A stretch of DNA of 28,433 bases from an uncultured Butyrivibrio sp. (lineage in GTDB: Bacteria > Bacillota > Clostridia > Lachnospirales > Lachnospiraceae): positions 1 to 28,433 of the forward strand of contig NZ_CAMVPU010000045.1 in the NCBI RefSeq assembly GCF_947169445.1. The letters run 5' to 3'. The translations under genes and the position numbers were made by a program. How positions within the stretch are numbered: the first letter of the stretch is position 1; each line of letters starts with the position of its first letter. The notes beneath the pieces are model-generated. The model did no database searches. It was not told the DNA's origin and saw only the letters and a list, made by a program, of their open reading frames with translations. Below are positions 1-6,522 of the stretch, one piece after another.

Positions 1-84
1 AAGGCGTTTTCTGATGCCAAGGTGAAATACGGTTATCCGGAAGTTGAGAGAGGATTCTTCACCAGCTTCCCGGATGGTAAGTGA
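1..84 (+). CDS. 3' end of an unidentified gene (partial)
   Basis: Frame 1 is open from the window edge to a TGA at 82-84 and gives 27 residues ending in GFFTSFPDGK. The composition looks like normal coding sequence, but the piece is too short to identify a family. No terminator follows before the next start at 127. It could also be a chance open frame at the edge, so confidence is low. Confidence 0.35.
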   Translation, partial: KAFSDAKVKYGYPEVERGFFTSFPDGK

Positions 85-126
85 TCGGCGGCGAAGAAAG
101 TGAGATGGTACAGAGGATGTGATGGG

Positions 127-216
127 ATGAAAAGAGTATTTCTGGGTTTATTGCTTTTTGTCATGCTTTTTATTGTTTCAGCCTGTACGGGAAAGCTCTT
201 TACCCAGTATAGTTGA
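127..216 (+). pseudogene. Lipoprotein signal-peptide stub (29 aa)
   Basis: The ATG at 127 has an AGAGG ribosome site at about 112-116. It opens a 29-residue frame: a basic start (MKR), a hydrophobic stretch, and a type II lipobox IVSAC with the lipid-accepting cysteine at residue 20. Only nine residues follow before TGA. Export lipoproteins need a mature domain, so this is best read as the retained 5' end of a lipoprotein gene whose body was lost. A genuine micro-lipoprotein cannot be excluded. Confidence 0.4.
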
Positions 217-236
217 TGAAACAGAATAAACAGGCG

Positions 237-299
237 CCCATTGCTACCGAGTAGTGGGATTAACGTCATTTCTTTACCGTTAGGTCTTAGCAGGTAAGG
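237..299 (+). promoter_or_regulatory. Two predicted hairpins in the leader of the SMR gene
   Basis: Positions 237-258 fold as a 9-bp stem with G-U pairs and an ACCG loop. Positions 272-299 fold as a 7-bp stem (CTTTACC with GGTAAGG) around a further partly paired loop. They lie just upstream of a Gdx-type exporter gene, and such genes are often controlled by guanidine riboswitches. I could not match the conserved bases of the guanidine-I, -II or -III classes, so this is only a structured-leader candidate. Confidence 0.2.
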
Positions 300-331
300 A
301 AACGGCGTATTTTGTTATATGGAGGTTTTCT

Positions 332-652
332 ATGAAATGGATCTATTTGCTTATTGCAGGTGCTCTTGAAATTACATGGGCGGTAACTATGAAAATGTCC
401 GATGGATTTTCACTGCTGATTCCATCTATAATAACCGGTGCCGGGTATATAGCCAGCGCAGTATTTCTTTCGATAGCGTTGAAACAGCTACCGTTGGGAA
501 CAGCATATGCCATGTGGACCGGTATGGGAATTGTTGGAACTACGTTGCTGGGAATAATTCTTTTCCATGAAAAGCTCACAATTCCACAAGTGATATGTGT
601 TATTCTGATTGTAGTTGGAATAGCAGGACTGAAGATTTTGGCGAAAGAATGA
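332..652 (+). CDS. sugE: Small multidrug resistance family exporter, Gdx/SugE subtype
   Basis: This 106-residue protein has the usual SMR size and four hydrophobic helices. Glu13 in GALEITWA is the membrane glutamate that couples proton exchange to export. The Gdx/SugE signature is clear: WAVTMKMSDGFS in helix 1 and GTAYAMWTGMG in helix 3. Known Gdx proteins are dual-topology dimers exporting guanidinium and some quaternary ammonium ions. The start is supported by GGAGG at 321-325. The gene appears single rather than paired, which fits a homodimer. Guanidinium as substrate is inferred from the subtype, not shown. Confidence 0.93.
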   Translation: MKWIYLLIAGALEITWAVTMKMSDGFSLLIPSIITGAGYIASAVFLSIALKQLPLGTAYAMWTGMGIVGTTLLGIILFHEKLTIPQVICVILIVVGIAGLKILAKE

Positions 653-660
653 GGTTTACC

Positions 661-702
661 ATGTTTAGAAAGATGAGAAGATTTAATCAGCAGATTTCTT
701 GA
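661..702 (+). pseudogene. N-terminal stub resembling a pyridoxamine-oxidase-like protein
   Basis: An ATG just after the SMR gene, with GAGGTTT before it, encodes 13 residues (MFRKMRRFNQQIS) and then TGA. This resembles the N-terminus common among clostridial split-barrel flavin proteins, which often begin MFR-MRR. The rest of that gene is absent and an unrelated kinase fragment follows in another frame. The family resemblance is from memory of such starts and is weak evidence. Confidence 0.3.
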
Positions 703-1052
703 TGGTATTCCCGATTTCGAAAAACTGGATCAGTGTTTTGTTCATACGGACTTGGGGCCGCACAACACAATGCTTGATCAGAACGGCAGAGTCGTATTGG
801 TCGACCTGGACGATTCCGGTATCGGCAGCAGGTTTCTGGATTTGGGCTGGCCGTTTATCATGCAATTTGTGGAATTCAATCACGATACGGAAGAGATGCA
901 ATATCGGTTTGAGCTGGCCGAGAGCTTCCTTCGAGGATATTATGGGGAAAATGGCATACCACGGGAAGAGTTTGACCTTATTTTCCATGGAGCGGTCTGA
1001 TGGGATTATGAGTGCTTTCTGTAGCAGCACTTTGATAGAAAGACACTTGTGA
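677..1052 (+). pseudogene. Decayed aminoglycoside-phosphotransferase-family kinase fragment
   Basis: The frame open from 677 to the TGA at 998-1000 encodes the catalytic half of a choline/aminoglycoside kinase. It contains HTDLGPHN (the HxDxxxxN catalytic loop) and VLVDLDDSGIG (the metal-binding Asp loop), followed by the usual GSRFLDLGWPF stretch. The N-terminal ATP-binding lobe is missing. After the TGA the likely C-terminus (GIMSAFCSSTLIERHL) continues in a different frame to a stop at 1050-1052, so a frameshift near 997 is likely. A 5' deletion plus a frameshift means no functional kinase is made. Confidence 0.75.
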
Positions 1053-1342
1053 GAACATCGGCTCATTATAGGAGTGTTTGAGAAAAGAGGTATAAACACT
1101 TGAAAAATGGTTGGATTATTGCAGGAGTGTCTAATCTGAATGTGCTAACACTTGTAAATCAATGGAATTGCCATATGAGTGTCGATATTGCTGTATTTAC
1201 CTGAAAAAGACCTGAAAAAGACACTTGTGGGATGAAGCAATCTTTATATGAGTGTTATGTGCGGGGATTTGTGGAGTAGTCAAACACTTGTATCAGTCAT
1301 AGTTTGCTATTCGCGTGTCGGACTTCAATAGTAAGACACACT
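1011..1342 (+). repeat. Array of six related stem-loops with constant-length linkers
   Basis: Half-sites AGTGT (variants AGTGC at 1011, CGTGT at 1314) start at 1011, 1073, 1126, 1178, 1251 and 1314. Half-sites ACACT start at 1043, 1096, 1148, 1221, 1284 and 1338. They alternate strictly. Every ACACT-to-next-AGTGT distance is exactly 30. Each AGTGT...ACACT pair can form a stem, often extended by matching flanks: TTT/AAA in the second, C/G in the fourth, T/A in the fifth, and CTTTCT/AGAAAG in the first. ACACT is nearly always followed by TTGT and AGTGT nearly always preceded by G. Unit pitches (62, 53, 52, 73, 63 bp) are close to whole helical turns. An 11-bp tandem duplication at 1199-1220 lengthens one loop. 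This stretch contains no gene. Confidence 0.6.
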
Positions 1343-1370
1343 TTAACTTCCAGAATAATAGAGGAGCATT

Positions 1371-1790
1371 ATGGATAACAGTATTATTGAGAGTTTTATC
1401 AGAAAACAGAAGGTTGCTTTCATCTGTTCAGTTGATGAAGAAGGATTTCCGAATGTGAAAGCTATGTTGAAGCCGAGAAAGATGGAAGGCATAAAGAGTT
1501 TCTATTTTTCGACAAACACATCTTCAATGAGAGTAAAACAGTACATGAATAATCCCAATGCCTGTATTTACTTCTATCATAAAGGATTGATAAAGTACGT
1601 AGGTGTTATGCTGAAAGGCAAAATGGAAGTACTGACAGACCAAGAGACCAAAGATATGATCTGGCGTAAAGGTGATACGATGTTCTATAAGGGCGGGGTT
1701 ACCGATCCGGATTATTGTGTATTGAAGTTCACCGCTGAGAGCGGAAGGTACTATTGTGATTTGAAGACGGAGAGTTTCACAATCGAATAG
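1371..1790 (+). CDS. Pyridoxamine 5'-phosphate oxidase-like flavin protein
   Basis: The 139-residue product has the layout of the FMN-binding split-barrel family (general stress protein 26-like): a short N-terminal helix (IIESFIRKQKVAFICSVDE), then strands with FPNVKAMLKPRK, FYFSTNTSSMRVKQYMNNPNACIYFY and the later LKFTAESGRYYCDL. Such proteins bind FMN, F420 or heme and act as small reductases or oxidases; the substrate is unknown. The start is fixed by AGAGGA at about 1359-1364. No catalytic residues specific to true PdxH are evident, so a role in vitamin B6 synthesis should not be assumed. It may be co-transcribed with the methyltransferase 51 bp downstream. Confidence 0.85.
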   Translation: MDNSIIESFIRKQKVAFICSVDEEGFPNVKAMLKPRKMEGIKSFYFSTNTSSMRVKQYMNNPNACIYFYHKGLIKYVGVMLKGKMEVLTDQETKDMIWRKGDTMFYKGGVTDPDYCVLKFTAESGRYYCDLKTESFTIE

Positions 1791-1841
1791 TAAGTTCAAT
1801 TTAAAGATAATTTGCTACTAGGTGTTGAGGAGATTAAAGAC

Positions 1842-2441
1842 ATGTTTTGGGACAAGATTTCACCTTTATATGACATATTTGAAAGTATTTATAACGGCAA
1901 GGTATATACCGGTACCGGGAAAAAGGTTGCAGAACTTATAGATTCGTCGGATGAAGTATTGGAATGCGCATGTGGAACAGGTGCTATCAGTATATATATT
2001 GCGCAGAAGTGTAAAAAGTTGATCGCAACAGACTTTGCAACCGGGATGCTTCGGAGAGCAGCAAAGAAATGCCGGAATTACCCGAATGCTGTGTTCAAGA
2101 AAGCTGATATTACAAATATCAAATGCAAAGATGCCCGCTTTGATAAAGTGGTTGCAGGTAACGTGATCCATTTGTTGCCTGACCCGGAGAAGGCACTTCA
2201 TGAATTGGAAAGGGTAGTTAAGCCGGGAGGTAAGATCATCATTCCGACTTATATCAATATGTCAAAGGGAACGGGAACAGCAGCGGTTAAGTTCATTACT
2301 CTTCTCGGAGCAGATTTCAAAAGGCAGTTTGATCTGGATTCATATAAGGCATTTTTTGAAGACAAGGGATATACCGGAGTAGAGTATCATGTGGTCGACG
2401 GGCGCATGCCATGCGCTATTGCTGTAATAACCAAAGCTTAG
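1842..2441 (+). CDS. Class I SAM-dependent methyltransferase (UbiE-like)
   Basis: The ATG at 1842 is preceded by GAGGAG at 1827-1832 and gives 199 residues; a longer frame from TTG at 1812 lacks such a site. The protein begins MFWDKISPLYDIFESIYN, a typical start for UbiE/COQ5-like methyltransferases. Motif I is VLECACGTGAISIYIA, with the acidic end of strand 2 at LIATDFATGML. The post-motif region LDPEKALHELERVVKPGGKIIIPTY also fits, although it reads LLPDPEKAL here. The likely substrate is a small molecule or lipid quinone-like acceptor, but nothing nearby identifies it. It follows the flavin protein closely and may share its transcript. Confidence 0.88.
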   Translation: MFWDKISPLYDIFESIYNGKVYTGTGKKVAELIDSSDEVLECACGTGAISIYIAQKCKKLIATDFATGMLRRAAKKCRNYPNAVFKKADITNIKCKDARFDKVVAGNVIHLLPDPEKALHELERVVKPGGKIIIPTYINMSKGTGTAAVKFITLLGADFKRQFDLDSYKAFFEDKGYTGVEYHVVDGRMPCAIAVITKA

Positions 2442-2522
2442 CGTTTTTTATCTAATTGAACTAAGTCGCGTGAGAAAAGCCATTACCTATCCAAGACCAG
2501 TATTTACCTGGCTTTATTAGTC

Positions 2523-2588
2523 ATGCTAAAATTTCTGGAAAAGGGTATTATCAGTAAAAAACAAGAAAAAATGCTTGCAAAATATTAG
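2523..2588 (+). pseudogene. Possible C-terminal relic of a small helical (SHOCT-like) protein
   Basis: In the 182-bp gap between two genes, one frame is open from 2460 to a TAG at 2586-2588. Its last 21 residues (MLKFLEKGIISKKQEKMLAK then Y) resemble the short amphipathic helices (growth of the type LLEKGIIS..QYEK) found at the ends of small proteins on mobile elements. No ribosome site supports translation. It could be chance. Confidence 0.2.
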
Positions 2589-2623
2589 CAGGTTTGTATT
2601 TGAAAGGACAGAAGGAGAAAGTG

Positions 2624-3226
2624 ATGAAGATTGACGCAAGTTCAATGGAATGGATTAGAAAACCGAAATCATGTCGGGTCACAAAGGATAAGGTTGAAAT
2701 CATGACCGAACCTCATACTGATCTCTGGCAGAGGACCTATTATCACTTCAGAAATGACAATGCCCCTGTCTTGCAAATGAAAACAATAGACCAATTCTTC
2801 TCGTTTGTGGTACGGACAGAGTTTGATTCCAAGGTACGCTATGATCAGAGTGGGGTAATCATGTACTTGGATAGTGACAATTGGCTTAAGGCTGCTATGG
2901 AATATGAAAATGAAAAGATTCAGAGATTAGGAAGTGTTGTCACAAATAATGGCTACTCTGATTGGGCATCTACAGATGTTGACGCCGCAATAAAGTCTGT
3001 ATGGTTTCGTCTAAGTCGCAGGGAAGATGATTTCTGTGTAGAAAATTCTTTTGATGGAATAGATTTTAAACAGATGAGGATATGTCATATGTTCAATGCT
3101 CCAAAGGAAATCCGTTTCGGCATCTATGCATGCAGCGCCGAGGAGTCATCTTTTTTGGCCGCTTTTACAGATATGGAAATCACTGAATGCGCATGGAAGG
3201 CGCATGATGGTCAGCAACCAGATTAG
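2624..3226 (+). CDS. DUF1349 family protein (concanavalin-like fold)
   Basis: The chosen ATG at 2624 has AAGGAG at 2612-2617 and gives 200 residues. The sequence matches the DUF1349 pattern: W at residues 9-10 (MEWIRKPKS), DLWQRTYYHF, then QSGVIMYLDSDNWLKAAMEYEN and a late FGIYACSAEE segment before TDMEI. Family members adopt a concanavalin A-like jelly roll and are often annotated as related to regulation of enolase; a biochemical function is not established. There is no signal peptide, so it is probably cytosolic. The gene stands alone, 62 bp before copy A of the dispersed repeat. Confidence 0.85.
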   Translation: MKIDASSMEWIRKPKSCRVTKDKVEIMTEPHTDLWQRTYYHFRNDNAPVLQMKTIDQFFSFVVRTEFDSKVRYDQSGVIMYLDSDNWLKAAMEYENEKIQRLGSVVTNNGYSDWASTDVDAAIKSVWFRLSRREDDFCVENSFDGIDFKQMRICHMFNAPKEIRFGIYACSAEESSFLAAFTDMEITECAWKAHDGQQPD

Positions 3227-3288
3227 AAGTATTACAATATGGTGTATCTTCCTGTTGAGGTGACAAGTTAAACCGGAATATATCTCAG

Positions 3289-3741
3289 GATAACCAACCA
3301 TCTATGTTGTGGACAAGGGACGCCACCCTTGACGGAATCTGCTGGAAACGCATGTCAGGTTTTGCCGACGGTGAAGATGATGGGAACAGCTAAATGGCAC
3401 ACCGTCGCGTAACAGCATTGTAGCGTTTCCACCAGAACCCGTAAAGGGCAAGCCCTGCTTGTGCTCAAGACATACGAAAGTAATCAAATAGAGGTTCTTA
3501 ATATGCCTTTAGATGAGTATAATCCCTAATATCTATACCATTTTGCATTCTTGTGCATATGAAAGCTTCATTATCATTCTCTTTCGTATGCTTTTTCATC
3601 TTTCTCAAGACTATTAGCAACAACTTCATGCATACTAAACGTCTTACATTTGACACTCTTCATATGCACTTATGCAACGAAGCAGCCATAATCTATTCGG
3701 CTTAGACTGTGAAATGCATATTAGAAGCAAGTTTCATGAGT
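3289..3741 (+). repeat. Dispersed repeat, copy A (453 bp)
   Basis: This stretch matches 17149-17716 almost base for base. From 3289 to 3459 the only difference seen is T at 3338 (C in copy B). A 115-nt block present in copy B (17320-17434) is absent here, and identity then continues to 3741. The deletion removes half of the CCCTGC-TAAA-GCAGGG hairpin, so any RNA fold at the left end is incomplete in this copy. Flanks on both sides differ completely between copies, so the boundaries are sharp. No terminal inverted repeats or transposase gene are present. Its right end runs into the frame of the downstream membrane-protein gene. Confidence 0.92.
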
Positions 3742-4445
3742 ATTCCAGATTCCACTATGCATATGTTCTTTCGTTTGTTTCGATTTTCTTTTGTACTGTC
3801 TTTCTTGTGCTCCTGATGTATAAATGGGTGGTGAGTTATTTGAAAGAGGACAAAAAGAGCAGTCTCCTGGTTGCCTCTGCAGTTTCTTTTATAGCGGGGA
3901 TCACAGCCGGATTTCCGATCATAACCGGATTAACGATTGTAGTAAAAAGGTATATAAGCTTCTGCGAATCAAGGGGAGGATATGATCCCATATATGCTTT
4001 CTTGAGAGGACTGTTAGACTTGGATTGGCTGAACATATTTGGCCTTGAAATGGTAGTGTTATTGCTTATTCCGAATATTAAGTATGCATTACAGAACATA
4101 CATCCGAAAAACAAGTCTACTAATATGTTCATGAATGTCATGGAACAGATAGGCCGTTATGCATGCATGCTTTTTATGATCATTATTTTGGATTTTGCCG
4201 TGACCGGCTTTTTGTCCGGTTTTGTGACCGCTGTTTATTTTCTGGGAAATCTTGTACTTATGGTTTCTTATTGGGCTATATGGTTTCTGTATTCTGAAAA
4301 GCAGGAATATTGGAAACAAATGGCACTTGCAATTATTCCCACAGCCTTGTTTTTATTAAGCGGAATAACCATGCTTAATATCCCGTTGATAGTATCTGCA
4401 GTCATATTTGGAGCAGGTCATATATACGTAACCCGGAGGGCATAA
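3672..4445 (+). CDS. Multi-spanning membrane protein, 5' end replaced by the repeat
   Basis: The frame opens with an ATG at 3672, but its first 23 residues are encoded by the dispersed repeat and are therefore not native. The host sequence begins near residue 24 and contains about six to seven hydrophobic segments, ending LIVSAVIFGAGHIYVTRRA. The next in-frame ATG is 3816, already inside the first native helix. No good ribosome site precedes either. The family is a hypothetical clostridial membrane protein I cannot name. The gene overlaps the next start by TAATG, suggesting it was once the first gene of a unit. It may be expressed as a fusion or be a 5'-truncated pseudogene. Confidence 0.55.
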   Translation: MQRSSHNLFGLDCEMHIRSKFHEYSRFHYAYVLSFVSIFFCTVFLVLLMYKWVVSYLKEDKKSSLLVASAVSFIAGITAGFPIITGLTIVVKRYISFCESRGGYDPIYAFLRGLLDLDWLNIFGLEMVVLLLIPNIKYALQNIHPKNKSTNMFMNVMEQIGRYACMLFMIIILDFAVTGFLSGFVTAVYFLGNLVLMVSYWAIWFLYSEKQEYWKQMALAIIPTALFLLSGITMLNIPLIVSAVIFGAGHIYVTRRA

Positions 4446-4564
4446 TGAAAAAGATATTCGCTAGAGCTATAGCTGGAGTAATTACAACATCAATGGTTTT
4501 TTCCGGATGTAGTCTTCAGAGAATCTCTGAAAAGGATTGTCGATATCGCCAGGTGGCTTTCTGA
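4445..4564 (+). pseudogene. Truncated lipoprotein (39 aa stub)
   Basis: The ATG overlaps the stop of the membrane-protein gene (TAATG), indicating translational coupling, with GGAGG at about 4435-4439. The first 22 residues form a lipoprotein signal peptide: MKK, a hydrophobic core, and lipobox MVFSGC. Seventeen residues later a TGA ends the frame. A fragment of unrelated reading frame downstream (4652-4756) may be the other end of the same decayed gene. The stop is followed by an 8-bp inverted repeat, TTCGCAAA at 4565-4572 and TTTGCGAA at 4590-4597, with no T-run. Confidence 0.45.
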
Positions 4565-4651
4565 TTCGCAAAAATAATAAAACTTCAAATTTGCGAAATA
4601 AACAAAAATGCTCTTCGTCATTTATATTGATGAAAGGGGTATAGATGTTGA

Positions 4652-4756
4652 CGAGTATATGCAGAACATCACGAAGTCAAGGCACAGGTAGATGAGCTGA
4701 AAGCTGCTATGGAAAATAAAATGCCGGATTATAGCTTTGTGTGGAAGATGATATAG
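4652..4756 (+). pseudogene. C-terminal relic of an unidentified gene
   Basis: Frame 2 is open from just after a TGA at 4649 to TAG at 4754-4756 and reads as convincing coding sequence near its end (QVDELKAAMENKMPDYSFVW then KMI). There is no start or ribosome site, and another frame (IDVDEYMQNIT) seems to supply the preceding residues, which implies a frameshift near 4660-4675. A rho-independent terminator follows 11 bp later, as expected at a true gene end. The family is unknown. Confidence 0.35.
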
Positions 4757-4767
4757 GTTTATGTTGA

Positions 4768-4795
4768 GGGTTGTCGAAATTTGACGACCCTTTTT
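4768..4795 (+). terminator. Rho-independent terminator
   Basis: GGGTTGTC pairs with GACGACCC (one G-U) around a GAAATTT loop and is followed by TTTTT. It closes the decayed unit upstream and insulates the ATPase gene that follows. Confidence 0.85.
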
Positions 4796-4801
4796 ACATA
4801 T

Positions 4802-4848
4802 ACTATATTTAATGTTGATTTTGTCGTATGCACACGATAAAATATAGT
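4802..4848 (+). promoter_or_regulatory. Promoter with nested dyads upstream of the first DUF4143 ATPase
   Basis: A perfect 9-bp inverted repeat (ACTATATTT at 4802-4810, AAATATAGT at 4840-4848) encloses a second imperfect dyad, TTTTGTCGT at 4819-4827 and ACGATAAAA at 4834-4842. A plausible promoter, TTGATT at 4816-4821 and TAAAAT at 4838-4843 with a 16-bp spacer, lies inside. This arrangement suggests repressor binding, perhaps by the ATPase itself or an unlinked regulator; that is inference. Confidence 0.5.
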
Positions 4849-4890
4849 TAAAGTAAAGTACAAAAACGAAAGTTTTTTGGAGGCTTGTAT

Positions 4891-6153
4891 ATGAACCACA
4901 GTATATTGAAGCAGGTCATTTTTGATCAAATTGAAGTAATAAAGAATGCTGATATTATCGAAAGAGATTATTCCTTCGAAAAAAATGTAAACTATGTATT
5001 GGTAGGACTACGTAGATCCGGCAAGTCCACCCTTTTATATAAGATTGCAAAAGAGCTTGTGGCTGAAGGCTGCGACTGGTCTCAGATAATCTATGTGAAT
5101 TTTGAGGACGACAGATTACTGGGATTTACTATGAATGATTTCAACGACATCGTAGAAACGGCCTATGAACTGACGGATGCAAAAGATATTTATTATTTCT
5201 TTGACGAGATTCAGATCATAGAAGGGTGGGAGCATTTTGCCAGGAGAATGGCAGACCAGAAAAAGCGTGTATACATTACCGGAAGTAATGCAAAAATGCT
5301 CAGTTCAGAGATGGCAAGCATCCTGGGTGGAAGATATATACCAAAGATGATCATGCCTTTCTCATTTGGTGAAGCGCTGGACTATAAAAAGATTGCGCAT
5401 GATGACGCAGCCCTTCTCACTACTTCAAAATCTGCGAAGATAAGAAGAGCATGTCAGGAATATGTCTCAGACGGAGGATTCCCTGAAGCACAGCTTCTGA
5501 ATAATAAAAGGGAATACATAAAGAGCGTTTATGAGAAGGTCCTGCTTGGCGATATCATGGAGCGTGAGCAGGTTAAGAATAAAATGGCACTCCGGCTCAT
5601 GATAAAAAAGATTGCAGAGACAGTGATGCATGAGGTTTCATTTAATACACTTGCAGGCAATGTTAAGGCTACAGGAACCAAGACTTCTACTGATTCAATG
5701 ATAGAGTATACTGCCTACGCTGAGAATGCATATCTGCTGTTCAGGACAAGGAATTATGTTTCCAAGTTTGCAGAAAAAGAGAGTATCCCGAGGTTTTATT
5801 TTTATGATAATGGTCTGCTTTCACTGTTTTTGGTGGATAAGCCATCAGCTCTTTTGGAAAATGCAGTCGCAGTTCATCTTAAACGCAGATATGAGGATGA
5901 TGTTTACTATTGTAAATCCAAGCAGACCGGCATAGACATTGACTTTTATCTGCCGGAAGAAGGCTGTGCAATACAGGTTGCTTATGCTCTTGGAGATGCG
6001 GAAGAACGTGAGACGAGGAGCCTCGTATCTTTTGCAGAGAAAACTGAAGGCGTAAAAAAGCTGATAATAGTTACAAATGAAGAAGAAAGAAGCATTGAAA
6101 GAGATGGTCATGAAATAGAAGTAATACCTATACATAAGTTTCTTTTGGCTTGA
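4891..6153 (+). CDS. AAA_14 / DUF4143 family ATPase (first of three)
   Basis: The start at ATG 4891 is set by GGAGG at 4879-4883 and gives 420 residues. The N-terminal AAA domain has Walker A GLRRSGKST at 39-47, Walker B IYYFFDEIQ at 100-108 and a sensor-like YITGSNAKML near 128-137. The C-terminal DUF4143 region ends in a degraded restriction-endonuclease-like fold: GIDIDFYLPEEGCAIQVAYA, with IQVAY where many relatives have an ExK. Family members are predicted ATPases of unknown physiological role, commonly stand-alone and horizontally spread. It differs strongly from the other two copies in this window, so these are not recent duplicates. A terminator lies before it and its own promoter is likely. 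Confidence 0.9.
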   Translation: MNHSILKQVIFDQIEVIKNADIIERDYSFEKNVNYVLVGLRRSGKSTLLYKIAKELVAEGCDWSQIIYVNFEDDRLLGFTMNDFNDIVETAYELTDAKDIYYFFDEIQIIEGWEHFARRMADQKKRVYITGSNAKMLSSEMASILGGRYIPKMIMPFSFGEALDYKKIAHDDAALLTTSKSAKIRRACQEYVSDGGFPEAQLLNNKREYIKSVYEKVLLGDIMEREQVKNKMALRLMIKKIAETVMHEVSFNTLAGNVKATGTKTSTDSMIEYTAYAENAYLLFRTRNYVSKFAEKESIPRFYFYDNGLLSLFLVDKPSALLENAVAVHLKRRYEDDVYYCKSKQTGIDIDFYLPEEGCAIQVAYALGDAEERETRSLVSFAEKTEGVKKLIIVTNEEERSIERDGHEIEVIPIHKFLLA

Positions 6154-6186
6154 TTTATAACGATTTGATTTTTAGTGGTGAGACGT

Positions 6187-6297
6187 ATGAAAGGAAGCTA
6201 TGATGAGTTTGATAACGGTTTTGGATTTCAAGTAGGTATTTGTTTTGTGTTTTATTTGCTCTTCCTCGGAATACTTGATATGTTGGGGATGAGATAA
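6187..6297 (+). CDS. Possible 36-residue membrane peptide
   Basis: The frame begins MKGSYDEFDNGFGFQ and continues with a single hydrophobic helix of about 18 residues (VGICFVFYLLFLGILDML) before TAA. A weak GGTGAG at 6177-6182 could serve as ribosome site. It lies 33 bp after the ATPase stop and could be co-transcribed. The rest of the 369-bp gap holds a terminator and the tetR promoter. Too short to assign; it may be chance. Confidence 0.35.
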   Translation: MKGSYDEFDNGFGFQVGICFVFYLLFLGILDMLGMR

Positions 6298-6411
6298 TGC
6301 TTTTCTGAGAGCTGCCTGTTATAGGGCGGTGTTCATAAAACAGTAACATTAAAATGAGCGCTGTCTATACTGGATTGGCATGGCAAAAAAAGAATAGAGT
6401 TCAATGATCAG

Positions 6412-6446
6412 GAGGGTGCTCGGAAAAGAGTACCCTCTGTTTTATT
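6412..6446 (+). terminator. Strong rho-independent terminator
   Basis: GAGGGTGCTC pairs over 10 bp with GAGTACCCTC (one G-U), loop GGAAAA, followed by TGTTTTATT. It lies immediately before the tetR promoter and closes the upstream ATPase transcript. Confidence 0.85.
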
Positions 6447-6453
6447 GCTGCTC

Positions 6454-6501
6454 TTGACGGCTAATTCAAATTAGCCTACAATTAAGCTAATTCAGATTAG
6501 C
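6454..6501 (+). promoter_or_regulatory. tetR promoter with two palindromic operators
   Basis: The promoter is TTGACG at 6454-6459 and TACAAT at 6477-6482 with a 17-bp spacer. Operator 1, GGCTAATTCAAATTAGCC at 6459-6476, is a perfect-arm palindrome filling the spacer exactly. Operator 2, GCTAATTCAGATTAGC at 6486-6501, lies just downstream of the -10 box; centres are 26 bp apart. Occupation would block RNA polymerase, so TetR autorepression is the natural reading. Confidence 0.85.
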
Positions 6502-6522
6502 CAATTATGAAGAGGAGACGAA

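Noticed and set aside
217..331. Guanidine riboswitch before the Gdx/SugE gene
   Set aside because: Hairpins are present, but the conserved bases of the guanidine-I, -II and -III classes could not be found.
699..1052. 117-residue frame as a separate gene
   Set aside because: It is mostly the wrong frame across the kinase relic; only its last part probably represents the shifted C-terminus.
1011..1342. CRISPR array
   Set aside because: The repeated arms are only 5-8 bp, loop lengths differ from unit to unit, and no cas gene lies nearby.
1011..1342. Integron attC sites or a series of promoters
   Set aside because: No RYYYAAC/GTTRRRY core sites are present, and the TTG-to-TATA spacing in the units is too short (about 14 bp) for promoters.
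3302..3487. Minus-strand 61-residue frame in repeat copy A
   Set aside because: It is interrupted at the 115-nt junction relative to copy B and has no start signal, so it is a shadow of the repeat.
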